From Methylococcaceae bacterium (GTDB taxonomy: Bacteria > Pseudomonadota > Gammaproteobacteria > Methylococcales > Methylomonadaceae), in NCBI GenBank assembly GCA_005779525.1, contig SXIZ01000284.1:1-7095 (forward strand): 7,095 bases of DNA, read 5' to 3'. How positions within the stretch are numbered: position 1 is the first letter of the stretch; every line of letters begins with the position of its first letter. The notes beneath the pieces are model-generated. The model did no database searches and had not been told where the DNA came from. It saw nothing but the letters and a program-made list of their open reading frames with translations. The translations under genes were made by a program, and so were the position numbers. Shown piece after piece: positions 1-5,805 of this stretch.

Positions 1-597
1 ATTGGTTTAATCATCAAATTGTTATATGGAACCGGAATGCGTTTGATGGAAGCATTACGCCTGCGGGTCAAGGATGTTGATTTGACCAGAAAAGAAATCA
101 TCGTCAGGGATGGCAAAGGGGGTAAAGATAGAGTGACAATGCTGCCTGACAGCCTGGTTGACGAGATACGTTCGCAATTGAAAATACGCCGAGAATGGCA
201 TGAACGGGATTTGATTCTGAACAAGGTGGATGTCTGGCTACCTGATGCTTTGGCTGTAAAGTATCCCAATGCAGCTAAAGAATGGGGTTGGCAATACGTA
301 TTTGCAGCTAGGAAATACTCTATTGACCCGCGAAGCAAATGCGAGCGTCGGCATCATGTCGAAGAGAAACAGGTGCAGCGGTATGTTAAAAAAGCCGCTC
401 TGGCGGTAGGGATCGCAAAACCGACGTCCCCTCATACTTTACGCCATTCATTTGCGACGCATTTACTCGAAAGCGGGTACGACATACGAACTGTTCAGGA
501 ACTGTTAGGACACAGCGATGTGGCGACAACTATGATTTATACTCATGTCCTTAATAAAGGGGGTAAAGGCGTGATTAGCCCCTTGGATCGGATTTAA
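1..597 (+). CDS. intI: Integron integrase IntI (tyrosine recombinase), 5'-truncated by the window edge
   Basis: Site-specific tyrosine recombinase that catalyses attI x attC exchange to capture or shuffle gene cassettes. The frame is open from base 1 and codes 198 residues, about the last 60% of a usual 320-340 residue IntI; the N-terminal DNA-binding domain lies off the left edge. The catalytic set is visible: Arg14 (GTGMR, 40-42), the hairpin Lys in GKGGKDR, His145 and Arg148 (HTLRH, 433-444), His171 (LLGHSD, 511-513) and the nucleophile Tyr180 (MIYTHV, 538-540). The stretch around residues 82-122, with KYPNAA, EWGWQYVF, DPRS and RRHH, is the extra helix region that separates IntI from XerC/XerD. 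The C-terminus ends SPLDRI, close to where the conserved part of IntI1 ends. No frameshift is seen, so the visible part looks functional. In most integrons the cassettes lie beyond the 5' end of intI, which is outside this window. Family assignment is firm; activity is inferred. Confidence 0.95.
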   Translation: MGLIIKLLYGTGMRLMEALRLRVKDVDLTRKEIIVRDGKGGKDRVTMLPDSLVDEIRSQLKIRREWHERDLILNKVDVWLPDALAVKYPNAAKEWGWQYVFAARKYSIDPRSKCERRHHVEEKQVQRYVKKAALAVGIAKPTSPHTLRHSFATHLLESGYDIRTVQELLGHSDVATTMIYTHVLNKGGKGVISPLDRI

Positions 598-658
598 GAC
601 TAGTCATGACAATTGCGGGTGTCCGTACTTGCCTGTTACTGAGTGTTTATTATCAATC

Positions 659-763
659 GTGAATGTCCGAGAAGACACCGATTCTGCCTATCAGTATGTA
701 ATTACTGAATTAAATCCACTCATGGAGAAGCGAGATTTTGATAGTCTGCTATCAGGAAAATAA
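659..763 (+). other. Short open stretch, possible coding remnant
   Basis: Between the intI stop (597) and 833 there is no intact gene. The only coding-like signal is a 34-codon frame opening with GTG at 659, reading VNVREDTDSAYQYV at its start and EKRDFDSLLSGK before a TAA at 761-763. The mixed polar/hydrophobic composition is protein-like. However, no Shine-Dalgarno sequence precedes the GTG, and the frame is open back to 575 without an ATG. I do not recognise it. It could be the tail of a decayed gene, or chance. The rest of 598-833 shows only a partial direct repeat (TCTGCCTATCAG at 683-694 and TCTGCTATCAG at 745-755). Confidence 0.2.
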
Positions 764-833
764 GGGTATGCCTCTGATCGTCGGCTAGGGGTCGTAACGA
801 GACAGTCATGCGTAATTTTGTGGAGTATTTCAA

Positions 834-1055
834 ATGTCCAATAGAGCCGAATTAGAAAATAAATGAGTGCATGAAACTCATTACTTGCCTATTGAGGCCT
901 TAGACTTTTTAAAATTAGCTAGTTTGAATAAGAAAGAAAATACGGTTAAATCGACATCCCAAGCAGATAAGTTTGTTGATATTCTTTGGAGCTCGCCGCT
1001 GATGGCGGTTGCTCTCGATTTAAACGAATCAAAGTCTCGCGAAATAATGCGATAA
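834..1055 (+). pseudogene. Small unknown ORF interrupted by an in-frame TGA; possible decayed gene-cassette ORF
   Basis: A Shine-Dalgarno-like GGAG (822-825) sits 8 nt before ATG 834. The frame reads MSNRAELENK and meets TGA at 864-866. It then continues without interruption for 62 codons, beginning GTG CAT GAA and ending KSREIMR, to TAA 1053-1055. Without the TGA it would be a 73-residue, mostly helical, soluble protein (stretches EALDFLKLAS and FVDILWSSPL). I recognise no family. It could start at GTG 867 as a 62-residue protein, but that codon has no ribosome binding site, whereas ATG 834 does. I therefore read it as one gene broken by a nonsense change (for example TGG to TGA). The stop lies 16 bases before an attC-like inverted repeat, the usual spacing inside integron gene cassettes. 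A real function for either reading is unproven. Confidence 0.4.
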
Positions 1056-1071
1056 TTGGAAGTTAGTTTAA

Positions 1072-1131
1072 GCGTCTAGCGGGTATTGATGCCTTGCGTT
1101 CTCCAAAGCGGGTTTTATATAGGCTAGACGT
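1072..1131 (+). other. attC-like imperfect palindrome (candidate cassette recombination site)
   Basis: Arms GCGTCTAGC (1072-1080) and GCTAGACGT (1123-1131) pair over 9 positions, the last as a G-T wobble, and enclose 42 bases. The core heptamers are GTCTAGC (1074-1080) and GCTAGAC (1123-1129). Each matches the attC consensus (RYYYAAC and GTTRRRY) at 6 of 7 positions, and the deviations are complementary. Core to core is 56 bases, at the lower end of known attC lengths. An inner hairpin with wobble pairs (CTTGCGTT / AAAGCGGG, loop CTCC, 1093-1112) could stand for the L-box part of the stem. Against attC: the T of the G/TT crossover is C, and no clear L boxes are seen. It is not an obvious terminator because no T-run follows. 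Position directly after an ORF and near intI supports the reading. Confidence 0.35.
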
Positions 1132-1173
1132 TTCAGCATTGGAACACTCACTTTTTCACTTAGCATTAAATTT

Positions 1174-2865
1174 ATGAGATCAATTGCGTTTGTTGCTCTA
1201 ATTGTTTTGGTTTATGGTTTATTGGCCTTTGGCTTGAACTTACCTCAAGATGTCGGTTTGGATGTGCCCGATGGGAAGTTAAATAGTCTTTCATTTGCGC
1301 CCTATCGAGAAGGTCAAGGACCGTTGGAGGAGGTGTTTCCTTCAGCGGCGGAGGTCGAGGCGGATATTAAATTATTGGCCGAAAAAACCCACACCATTCG
1401 CACCTATGCCAGTGCGGAAGGGGTTATGCCATTGATTCCTGCGTTGGCCCGTAAGTATGGGGTTGATATGTTGCAGGGGGCTTGGTTAGGGGGCGATAAG
1501 GCAGTCAATGCCAAAGAAATTGCCGAATTGATTCGTTCGGCGAATGCAAATCCAGATGTGGTTAAGCGGGTGATTGTCGGTAATGAGGTGTTGTTACGTG
1601 GCGATTTAACCGCTGAAGACTTAATGGCTTATATTCGTCAGGTGCAACAAGCGGTCAAACAGCCTGTCTCGTATGCCGATGTTTGGTCGGAATATATGAA
1701 GCATCCGCAATTGGTGCAAGAAGTGGATTTTGTCACTATCCATATTTTACCGTATTGGGAGGATGAACCGATTGCGGTGGATGCGGCTCCTGCGCATATT
1801 GCGAAGATTTATAAACAAGTGCAGCAAGAGGCTTATCGTCGCGTACCTAATATTCCCATTTTAATTGGTGAGTCAGGTTGGCCCAGCGCCGGGCGGCAAC
1901 GGGGCCATGCGGTGCCTGGGGTGGTGAACGAGGCGAAATTTATCCGTGCGTTAATTAAGGTGGCTAATGATAATGGCTTTGACTACAACATTGTAGAAGC
2001 CTTTAATCAATCGTGGAAAAGTGCGCTGGAAGGCGTAGTCGGCGCCAATTGGGGTATGTATAGCGTGGACCGTGAAGAGGTATTTCCATTAACGGGCAAG
2101 GTCTATGAAAATCCCGAATGGCTGCAGCAGACATTGATCGCGATTGGCTTATTTTTGGCGGTATTTAGTGTGGCGTTTAAGCCGTTACAGTCGTTGCCTG
2201 CAGCTCGACAATTAGGGTGGCTGATCTTAGCCCAAGTCTTGATATTGTTAGTAGTACAGCAAGCAGATTTTCTCTGGTATACCAGTTACAGTCCTTGGCA
2301 ACGTCTGCAGACCAGCGTGCTGGTGGCGTTGAATATTGGCCTAGGTGCATTGGTTTTGCTCAGGAGTTTTAAGCTGTTGGCTGAGCAACCCTTTAAGGCA
2401 CAGTGGGGACAATGGCTGTATTATTTGTTATTAGTTTTTGCCGCTTTGGCAATTTATCGCAGCTTGGGTCTGGGAATTAACGGGCGCTATATTAGTTTTC
2501 CGAGTATTGCGGCTGCAGTCCCTGTGGTAGGGAGTTTAGCGCTAGTGTTGTTGAATTATCTGCTGTTAAAGTCAAAATCTTGGGCGATGGTTGAGGTCAG
2601 TGCTTTAACTGGCAGTCCACAGGTCAATCATAAACGCAACAAATTACTAGCCGATTTGTTGCTGGCAGCGGGTATTTTATTGCCTCTAGGTGAAAGCGAG
2701 GCATTTGTGGTGTCGCGGGATTTTATCCAGGCGTATCCAGAGTTGGGTGAACGCTTGCTCGTGGCAGTGGGGTATACCTTCGCCAATACTCAATTGGTCA
2801 CGTGGTTGGCTTGTGTGGCGGTGTTGGCCTTACCCTTATGGTTGAGCGGACGAAGCAAAGCCTAA
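1174..2865 (+). CDS. Membrane-bound glycoside hydrolase family 17 protein (beta-1,3-glucan hydrolase/transglycosylase)
   Basis: The 563-residue protein has an N-terminal hydrophobic anchor (about residues 4-20), a GH17 TIM-barrel domain (about 35-315) and roughly seven C-terminal membrane helices (about 318-337, 345-365, 376-398, 413-430, 443-465, 488-506, 540-558). The GH17 signature ILIGESGWPSAG carries the likely nucleophile Glu233; VGNE carries the likely acid/base Glu138. The family cleaves or rearranges beta-1,3-glucans. Bacterial members fused to membrane regions are linked to glucan or exopolysaccharide synthesis in the NdvB/NdvC style, where the GH17 domain acts in the periplasm as a transglycosylase. 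No GT2 glycosyltransferase is fused or adjacent in this window, so the polymer it acts on is unknown. ATG 1174 is the only reasonable start: the upstream frame closes at TAG 1120 with no other start codon. There is no clear Shine-Dalgarno sequence. The gene converges on the DUF2780 gene. Confidence 0.9.
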   Translation: MRSIAFVALIVLVYGLLAFGLNLPQDVGLDVPDGKLNSLSFAPYREGQGPLEEVFPSAAEVEADIKLLAEKTHTIRTYASAEGVMPLIPALARKYGVDMLQGAWLGGDKAVNAKEIAELIRSANANPDVVKRVIVGNEVLLRGDLTAEDLMAYIRQVQQAVKQPVSYADVWSEYMKHPQLVQEVDFVTIHILPYWEDEPIAVDAAPAHIAKIYKQVQQEAYRRVPNIPILIGESGWPSAGRQRGHAVPGVVNEAKFIRALIKVANDNGFDYNIVEAFNQSWKSALEGVVGANWGMYSVDREEVFPLTGKVYENPEWLQQTLIAIGLFLAVFSVAFKPLQSLPAARQLGWLILAQVLILLVVQQADFLWYTSYSPWQRLQTSVLVALNIGLGALVLLRSFKLLAEQPFKAQWGQWLYYLLLVFAALAIYRSLGLGINGRYISFPSIAAAVPVVGSLALVLLNYLLLKSKSWAMVEVSALTGSPQVNHKRNKLLADLLLAAGILLPLGESEAFVVSRDFIQAYPELGERLLVAVGYTFANTQLVTWLACVAVLALPLWLSGRSKA

Positions 2866-2874
2866 GGGGTGCAG

Positions 2875-2920
2875 GGGCGTAAACTGCAGTGCGCAATGTT
2901 TACGCCCGTGATTAAATTTT
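2875..2920 (+). terminator. Hairpin between converging genes, probable terminator
   Basis: A perfect 10-bp inverted repeat, GGGCGTAAAC (2875-2884) and GTTTACGCCC (2898-2907), with a 13-base loop, begins 9 bases after the GH17 stop. A T-rich tract (ATTAAATTTT, 2911-2920) follows on the + strand. No T-run follows on the minus strand, so it is best read as the GH17 terminator; the stem may also end transcription from the other side. Confidence 0.65.
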
Positions 2921-3485
2921 ACATGCCGCCCATCAAAGCAGATTGCAACATACTAGAAACGGCTCCGCCACCCGTGCCTTGAACATATTGCATGACCACG
3001 GGGACAAATTTTTGCACCATGTCTGGCCCTAAGCCCAGCTGTTGAAATGACCCTGCCAGCCCCACCAGATTACTTGTAGAATTACCACTCATCCCCGGCA
3101 CATTCTTGGCTAATGCGGTTAACCCACCTGAAGCGGGATTCATGGCAGGCGCGGCGGCTAATAAGCCTGACATCCCTGGGACCGAGCTGCTGAGTTTTTC
3201 AAAGGCAGCTGCTTGCATTTTCGATTTAGCCATTTGAAATACGGCACCCGCACCGCCAGTGGCTTGTGTGGGCGTCACGCCTAATTGTTGTACTAGCATA
3301 TCCGTTAAACCGCCACTCACACTCGAACCGCTTGCAGCTCCCGCCAACGCTTGCCCAGCTTGCAGGGTTTGTGCCCCTTTTTGTAGATTACCCGCAGCCC
3401 CGGCCAGATCTGCCAAGCCAACGGCCTCTGCATTGCTCACGAAACAACTACTCAAAACTATACTAATAATGGTTATGGTTTTCAT
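2919..3485 (-). CDS. Exported DUF2780 (VcgC/VcgE-like) protein
   Basis: The 188-residue small exported protein has unknown function. Residues 1-21 form a signal peptide: MK start, hydrophobic core IISIVL, and a plausible signal peptidase I site after SNAEA. LSSC at 11-14 also fits a lipobox, but the signal would then be unusually short (13 residues), so a lipoprotein is less likely. The mature part is rich in Gly, Ala, Ser and Met. It contains the DUF2780 pattern from about residue 60 to the end: QQLGVTPTQATGGAGAVF, then KLSSSVPGMSGLL, a second copy of the NVPGMSG motif at about 128-134, and a C-terminal LGLGPDMVQKFVPVV segment. ATG 3485 is supported by AGGAG 8 bases upstream. It stands alone, converging on the GH17 gene, with the structured repeat block in its upstream region. 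Family call is by motif recall; no role is claimed. Confidence 0.8.
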   Translation of the reverse strand: MKTITIISIVLSSCFVSNAEAVGLADLAGAAGNLQKGAQTLQAGQALAGAASGSSVSGGLTDMLVQQLGVTPTQATGGAGAVFQMAKSKMQAAAFEKLSSSVPGMSGLLAAAPAMNPASGGLTALAKNVPGMSGNSTSNLVGLAGSFQQLGLGPDMVQKFVPVVMQYVQGTGGGAVSSMLQSALMGGM

Positions 3486-3493
3486 ACGCCAAA

Positions 3494-3498
3494 CTCCT
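3494..3498 (-). promoter_or_regulatory. Ribosome binding site of the DUF2780 gene
   Basis: AGGAG on the minus strand, 8 bases before ATG 3485. It fixes the start of the DUF2780 protein. It is the clearest Shine-Dalgarno sequence in the window. Confidence 0.7.
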
Positions 3499-3562
3499 AT
3501 GGAAAATATGCTGTTGAATGGAACAGCGCCAACTGATGTTGAATATTTAGCTTAACTAACTG

Positions 3563-3584
3563 ACGTTACACAGTAACGTGTTTT
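3563..3584 (+). terminator. Short hairpin followed by a T-run, weak terminator candidate
   Basis: Perfect 7-bp arms ACGTTAC (3563-3569) and GTAACGT (3573-3579) with a 3-base loop, followed by GTTTT on the + strand. No + strand gene needs it. It may be the edge of the adjacent repeat block, or may block read-through toward the repeat. Confidence 0.3.
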
Positions 3585-3587
3585 AAT

Positions 3588-3736
3588 CCCGTTTACCGCG
3601 TCGAGCACCGCAGTAGTTATCGGGAATAGCCCAACGGGGTGCGGCATGGATGCCGCACGGTGGCAAAGGGGCAGGACGCCCCTTTTGTCACCCCCCCGAT
3701 AACTACGAGGAGCGCAAGACATCAGCGGTAACCGGG
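3588..3736. repeat. 149-base nested palindromic element (intergenic structured repeat)
   Basis: Outer arms CCCGTTTACCGC (3588-3599) and GCGGTAACCGGG (3725-3736) pair at 11 of 12 positions. Inside them, GTAGTTATCGGG (3613-3624) and CCCGATAACTAC (3695-3706) pair perfectly over 12. These enclose two hairpins. The first is GTGCGGCAT / ATGCCGCAC (3639-3647, 3650-3658; loop GG). The second is AAAGGGGC / GCCCCTTT (3665-3672, 3678-3685), extended by GGTGGC / GTCACC through one wobble and a one-base bulge to 3659-3692. The whole folds as a stalk with a three-way junction, as RNA on either strand or as a DNA cruciform. It resembles REP/MITE-type intergenic repeats. No target-site duplication is evident. 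Presence of other genomic copies is expected but cannot be seen here. Confidence 0.65.
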
Positions 3737-3753
3737 CCGCCTTTTCTTTGAGT

Positions 3754-3832
3754 ACTTTCTTTTGGCGGAGCAAAAGAAAGTGCTTCGCCGTCGGGTGCGA
3801 AAACCCGATTAAAACAGTGTCGCGATAGCGAC
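3754..3832. repeat. Run of three further hairpins flanking the nested palindrome
   Basis: In order: ACTTTCTTTTG (3754-3764) with CAAAAGAAAGT (3771-3781), perfect 11 bp with a 6-base loop; TCGGGT (3791-3796) with ACCCGA (3803-3808); and GTCGC (3819-3823) with GCGAC (3828-3832). The pyrimidine/purine stem with a GGCGGAGC-type apex is a motif I recall in intergenic repeats of several proteobacteria. It probably belongs to the same composite repeat as 3588-3736. CCGCC at 3737-3741 can pair with GGCGG at 3764-3768, offering an alternative fold. From 3833 to 3919 I see nothing identifiable. Confidence 0.5.
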
Positions 3833-3919
3833 TCAGCAGGATTATTTCTATGTTGCAGAAAAGATCTCATCAAGTTAACTAAGCTCTAAGTTGTTGTGAT
3901 TGTGCGCCTGCTAGGCTGA

Positions 3920-3953
3920 GAGTAAGCTGAATCACTCAGCAGTGATTTTACTC
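3920..3953 (-). terminator. Hairpin downstream of the lemA-yihY operon
   Basis: Outer arms GAGTAA (3920-3925) and TTACTC (3948-3953) and inner arms AATCACT (3930-3936) and AGTGATT (3941-3947) stack into a 13-bp stem with a 4-base bulge (3926-3929) and a 4-base loop. It starts 17 bases after the yihY stop in the minus direction. No clear T-run follows on that strand, so it may be a processed 3' end or RNase-protecting stem rather than a classic intrinsic terminator. Confidence 0.4.
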
Positions 3954-3970
3954 CTTTAGTGTGACAGTAC

Positions 3971-5302
3971 TTAAATATCTTTAAGTAAACGTTGCTGTTC
4001 AGCACTCTGCAAGGCTAAATCTGCGGGTATAACAAATTTTCTGAAATTACATTGTGCATCTACATCCGGCAAGTCATTTACTCCGCAGGTTTCTAAGGTC
4101 GTCAGAACACGGGCGATGCTGAGTTCCTGACTATCCAACGCCGGTAAATATATTTCGCTATCCGTTTCAGTTTTTAAGGCGATCACTAACTTGCTGTCTT
4201 GTAATAAGCCCAGTAACGGTTGCAAGATAGGGATAGAGATACCTAGGTGTAAGGCAATTTGGTCGGCGGTTAACGGTTGTCCATGGGCGCTAAAGTTTTT
4301 AACGATTAAATGCATGACCTGCAAGGCGAGCGTTTTTTTTAAGCTAAAACTGAGGCTGGAAAATTTTAGATAGTAACGATGAACTGCATAATTCTGTATA
4401 AAAAATGTCACTTCGCAGCCAAACAGCACGATCATCCAGCCCGTTTGTACCCAAATAACAAATAAGGGAACTGCAGCGAAACTGCCGTAGACTGCGTTGT
4501 AGCTGGAGACGCCAATCTGTAAGCCCAAATATAAGGTTTGTAAGCCCTGATAGAGCAAGCCCGTCAGTATGCCAGCGCATAGCCCAGCTTGATAGTTGAC
4601 TTTATGATTGGGCATAAAGCAGAAAGTAAAGCTGAATAAGGCAATCATCAACATCAGCGGGAAATAATTGAGTACGCTCAGCAAAATACCTTCACTAAAG
4701 GCTGGCAAGGTAAACAACGCCGCCAGCCAGCTGATTTTGGTATGTAAATACACACTGATACTGCTGGCCAAAATCAATAACATCGGTGCCAGCAGCATCA
4801 AGGATAAATAATCACTGACTTTACGGCTAAACTGGCGTCCATGGCTGATTTTCCAGATGTAATTAAAGGAATCTTCAATGTTGCTGATCATACTGACCAC
4901 TGTCCAGAGCAGTACGATAATTCCGATGCCAGCAATCACTTCACCTTTGGTACTCTCCAAGAGATTACGCGCAAACTGAATTAATTCCAGCATCAAGGTT
5001 TCTTGATGCGGTATTTGCAGAAAAAGTTGCTGTTCCAACATGCGTTCCAAACCAAATCCTTGGGCGATGCCAAATAGCATAGCAATAATCGGCACGATGG
5101 CTAGCAAGCTATAGAGTGTCAGTGCCGAGGCGCGTAATTGACAATGGTCGCGCTGGAACCCTTGGGCAGCTAAGAACACTATTTTTAACAGCTTAACGAT
5201 TTTGCTGCTTAAAAATGGAAAGTGATGTTCCGGCAATAACCAAATATCGTGTGTAACAAAATGGATTAGCCTGTTGTTCATGGGGTGGTCAGTTGAGCTC
5301 AA
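3971..5302 (-). CDS. yihY: YihY/BrkB-family (UPF0761) inner-membrane protein with C-terminal extension
   Basis: Polytopic membrane protein of 443 residues from TTG 5302. The family hallmarks are RASALTLYSLLAIVPIIAM (about 57-75) and YGSFAAVPLFVIW (272-284), running into a last helix with GCEV (295-298). Six membrane helices fall at about 58-80, 122-142, 166-186, 208-230, 240-262 and 276-303. Residues 320-443 form a soluble extension. Its part at 322-380 (KKTLALQVMHLIV, LTADQIALHLGI, LLGLLQDSKLV) looks like a winged helix, which some family members carry. The family was once annotated as tRNA-processing RNase BN; that assignment is obsolete and the true function is unknown. TTG 5302 overlaps the stop of the preceding TPM gene by 4 bases (TTGA). 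An alternative start is ATG 5281, seven codons in. Neither has a good ribosome binding site, so translation is probably coupled. Last gene of the operon. Confidence 0.9.
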   Translation of the reverse strand: MSSTDHPMNNRLIHFVTHDIWLLPEHHFPFLSSKIVKLLKIVFLAAQGFQRDHCQLRASALTLYSLLAIVPIIAMLFGIAQGFGLERMLEQQLFLQIPHQETLMLELIQFARNLLESTKGEVIAGIGIIVLLWTVVSMISNIEDSFNYIWKISHGRQFSRKVSDYLSLMLLAPMLLILASSISVYLHTKISWLAALFTLPAFSEGILLSVLNYFPLMLMIALFSFTFCFMPNHKVNYQAGLCAGILTGLLYQGLQTLYLGLQIGVSSYNAVYGSFAAVPLFVIWVQTGWMIVLFGCEVTFFIQNYAVHRYYLKFSSLSFSLKKTLALQVMHLIVKNFSAHGQPLTADQIALHLGISIPILQPLLGLLQDSKLVIALKTETDSEIYLPALDSQELSIARVLTTLETCGVNDLPDVDAQCNFRKFVIPADLALQSAEQQRLLKDI

Positions 5303-5805
5303 TGCCGGATGATCACAGGAGCATTGGGGAGTTGATTGGGATGGGTGGCCGTAGCAGGAAAATACTGGTTTAACAGCTCAGTGACCTGTGCAATCCCAAG
5401 TAACGCACCTTGCTGAAACTGACCGCTACGAAACTGAGTTTGCATCGCTTCGACGATGGTTTGCCATTGTGCCGGGGGCACGCGTTTAGCGATTCCGCGA
5501 TCAGCCAAGATATGCACTTCCCGGTCGGCTAGCAGCACATAGATTAATACGCCACAGTTATCTTCCGTATCCCAAACTCCCAAGCTGGCAAACAACTCAA
5601 TTGCCCGTTGCGCAGCACGATACCCCCGCCACACCAACAACGGCGGGAGGGCGGCTTCGATGGCAAATCGGAGTTCGCCCGAATGGGTACGTTCAGAACG
5701 GGTAATGGCCTGTTCAATCTGCTGTAGTGTCGCTTTGGGAAATTGCCGCAACCACCACCAAGGTGGGATAAAACTATGACGCCACCAGCGTTTAAAAGTT
5801 ACCAT
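5299..5805 (-). CDS. TPM-domain protein, soluble second paralogue
   Basis: The 168-residue protein lacks a signal peptide and clear membrane helices. A TPM (TLP18.3/Psb32/MOLO-1, formerly DUF477) fold covers about 22-145. It shows an amphipathic first helix (FPKATLQQIEQAI), GELRFAIE, then WDTEDNCGVLIYVLLADREVHILADRGI (two stretches, about 78-105) and an AMQTQFRSGQFQQGALLGI helix near the end. The N-terminus is unusually rich in Trp and basic residues (KRWWRHSF, PWWWLR) and may associate with the membrane. TPM domains have reported phosphatase-like activity in plants, but the bacterial role is unsettled. ATG 5805 overlaps the stop of the upstream TPM gene by 7 bases. The GGAGG at 5818-5822, which lies in Gly codons of that gene, could serve as its ribosome binding site although the 12-base spacing is long. 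Confidence 0.85.
   Translation of the reverse strand: MVTFKRWWRHSFIPPWWWLRQFPKATLQQIEQAITRSERTHSGELRFAIEAALPPLLVWRGYRAAQRAIELFASLGVWDTEDNCGVLIYVLLADREVHILADRGIAKRVPPAQWQTIVEAMQTQFRSGQFQQGALLGIAQVTELLNQYFPATATHPNQLPNAPVIIRH

Noticed and set aside
867..1055. Small antitoxin of a toxin-antitoxin pair, a common cassette cargo
   Set aside because: Size would fit, but no antitoxin motif is recognisable and no toxin gene accompanies it.
1139..1166. Promoter for the GH17 gene (TTGGAA, 16 bases, TAGCAT)
   Set aside because: Each box matches only 4 of 6, and the start point would fall on the ATG, implying leaderless mRNA; too weak to list.
3505..3532. Minus-strand promoter for the DUF2780 gene (TTGGCG, 16 bases, CATATT)
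   Set aside because: Both boxes match 4 of 6 and the predicted start would lie inside the ribosome binding site.
3259..3555. Two plus-strand frames opposite the DUF2780 gene
   Set aside because: They are antisense to a gene with a signal peptide, family motifs and a good ribosome binding site; Cys/Pro-rich composition is typical of shadows.
3552..3773. 73-residue minus-strand reading frame starting at TTG 3773
   Set aside because: It lies wholly in the nested palindrome and hairpins, has no ribosome binding site, and its sequence is the by-product of repeat DNA. I have an unverified impression that similar strings are often annotated as hypothetical proteins.
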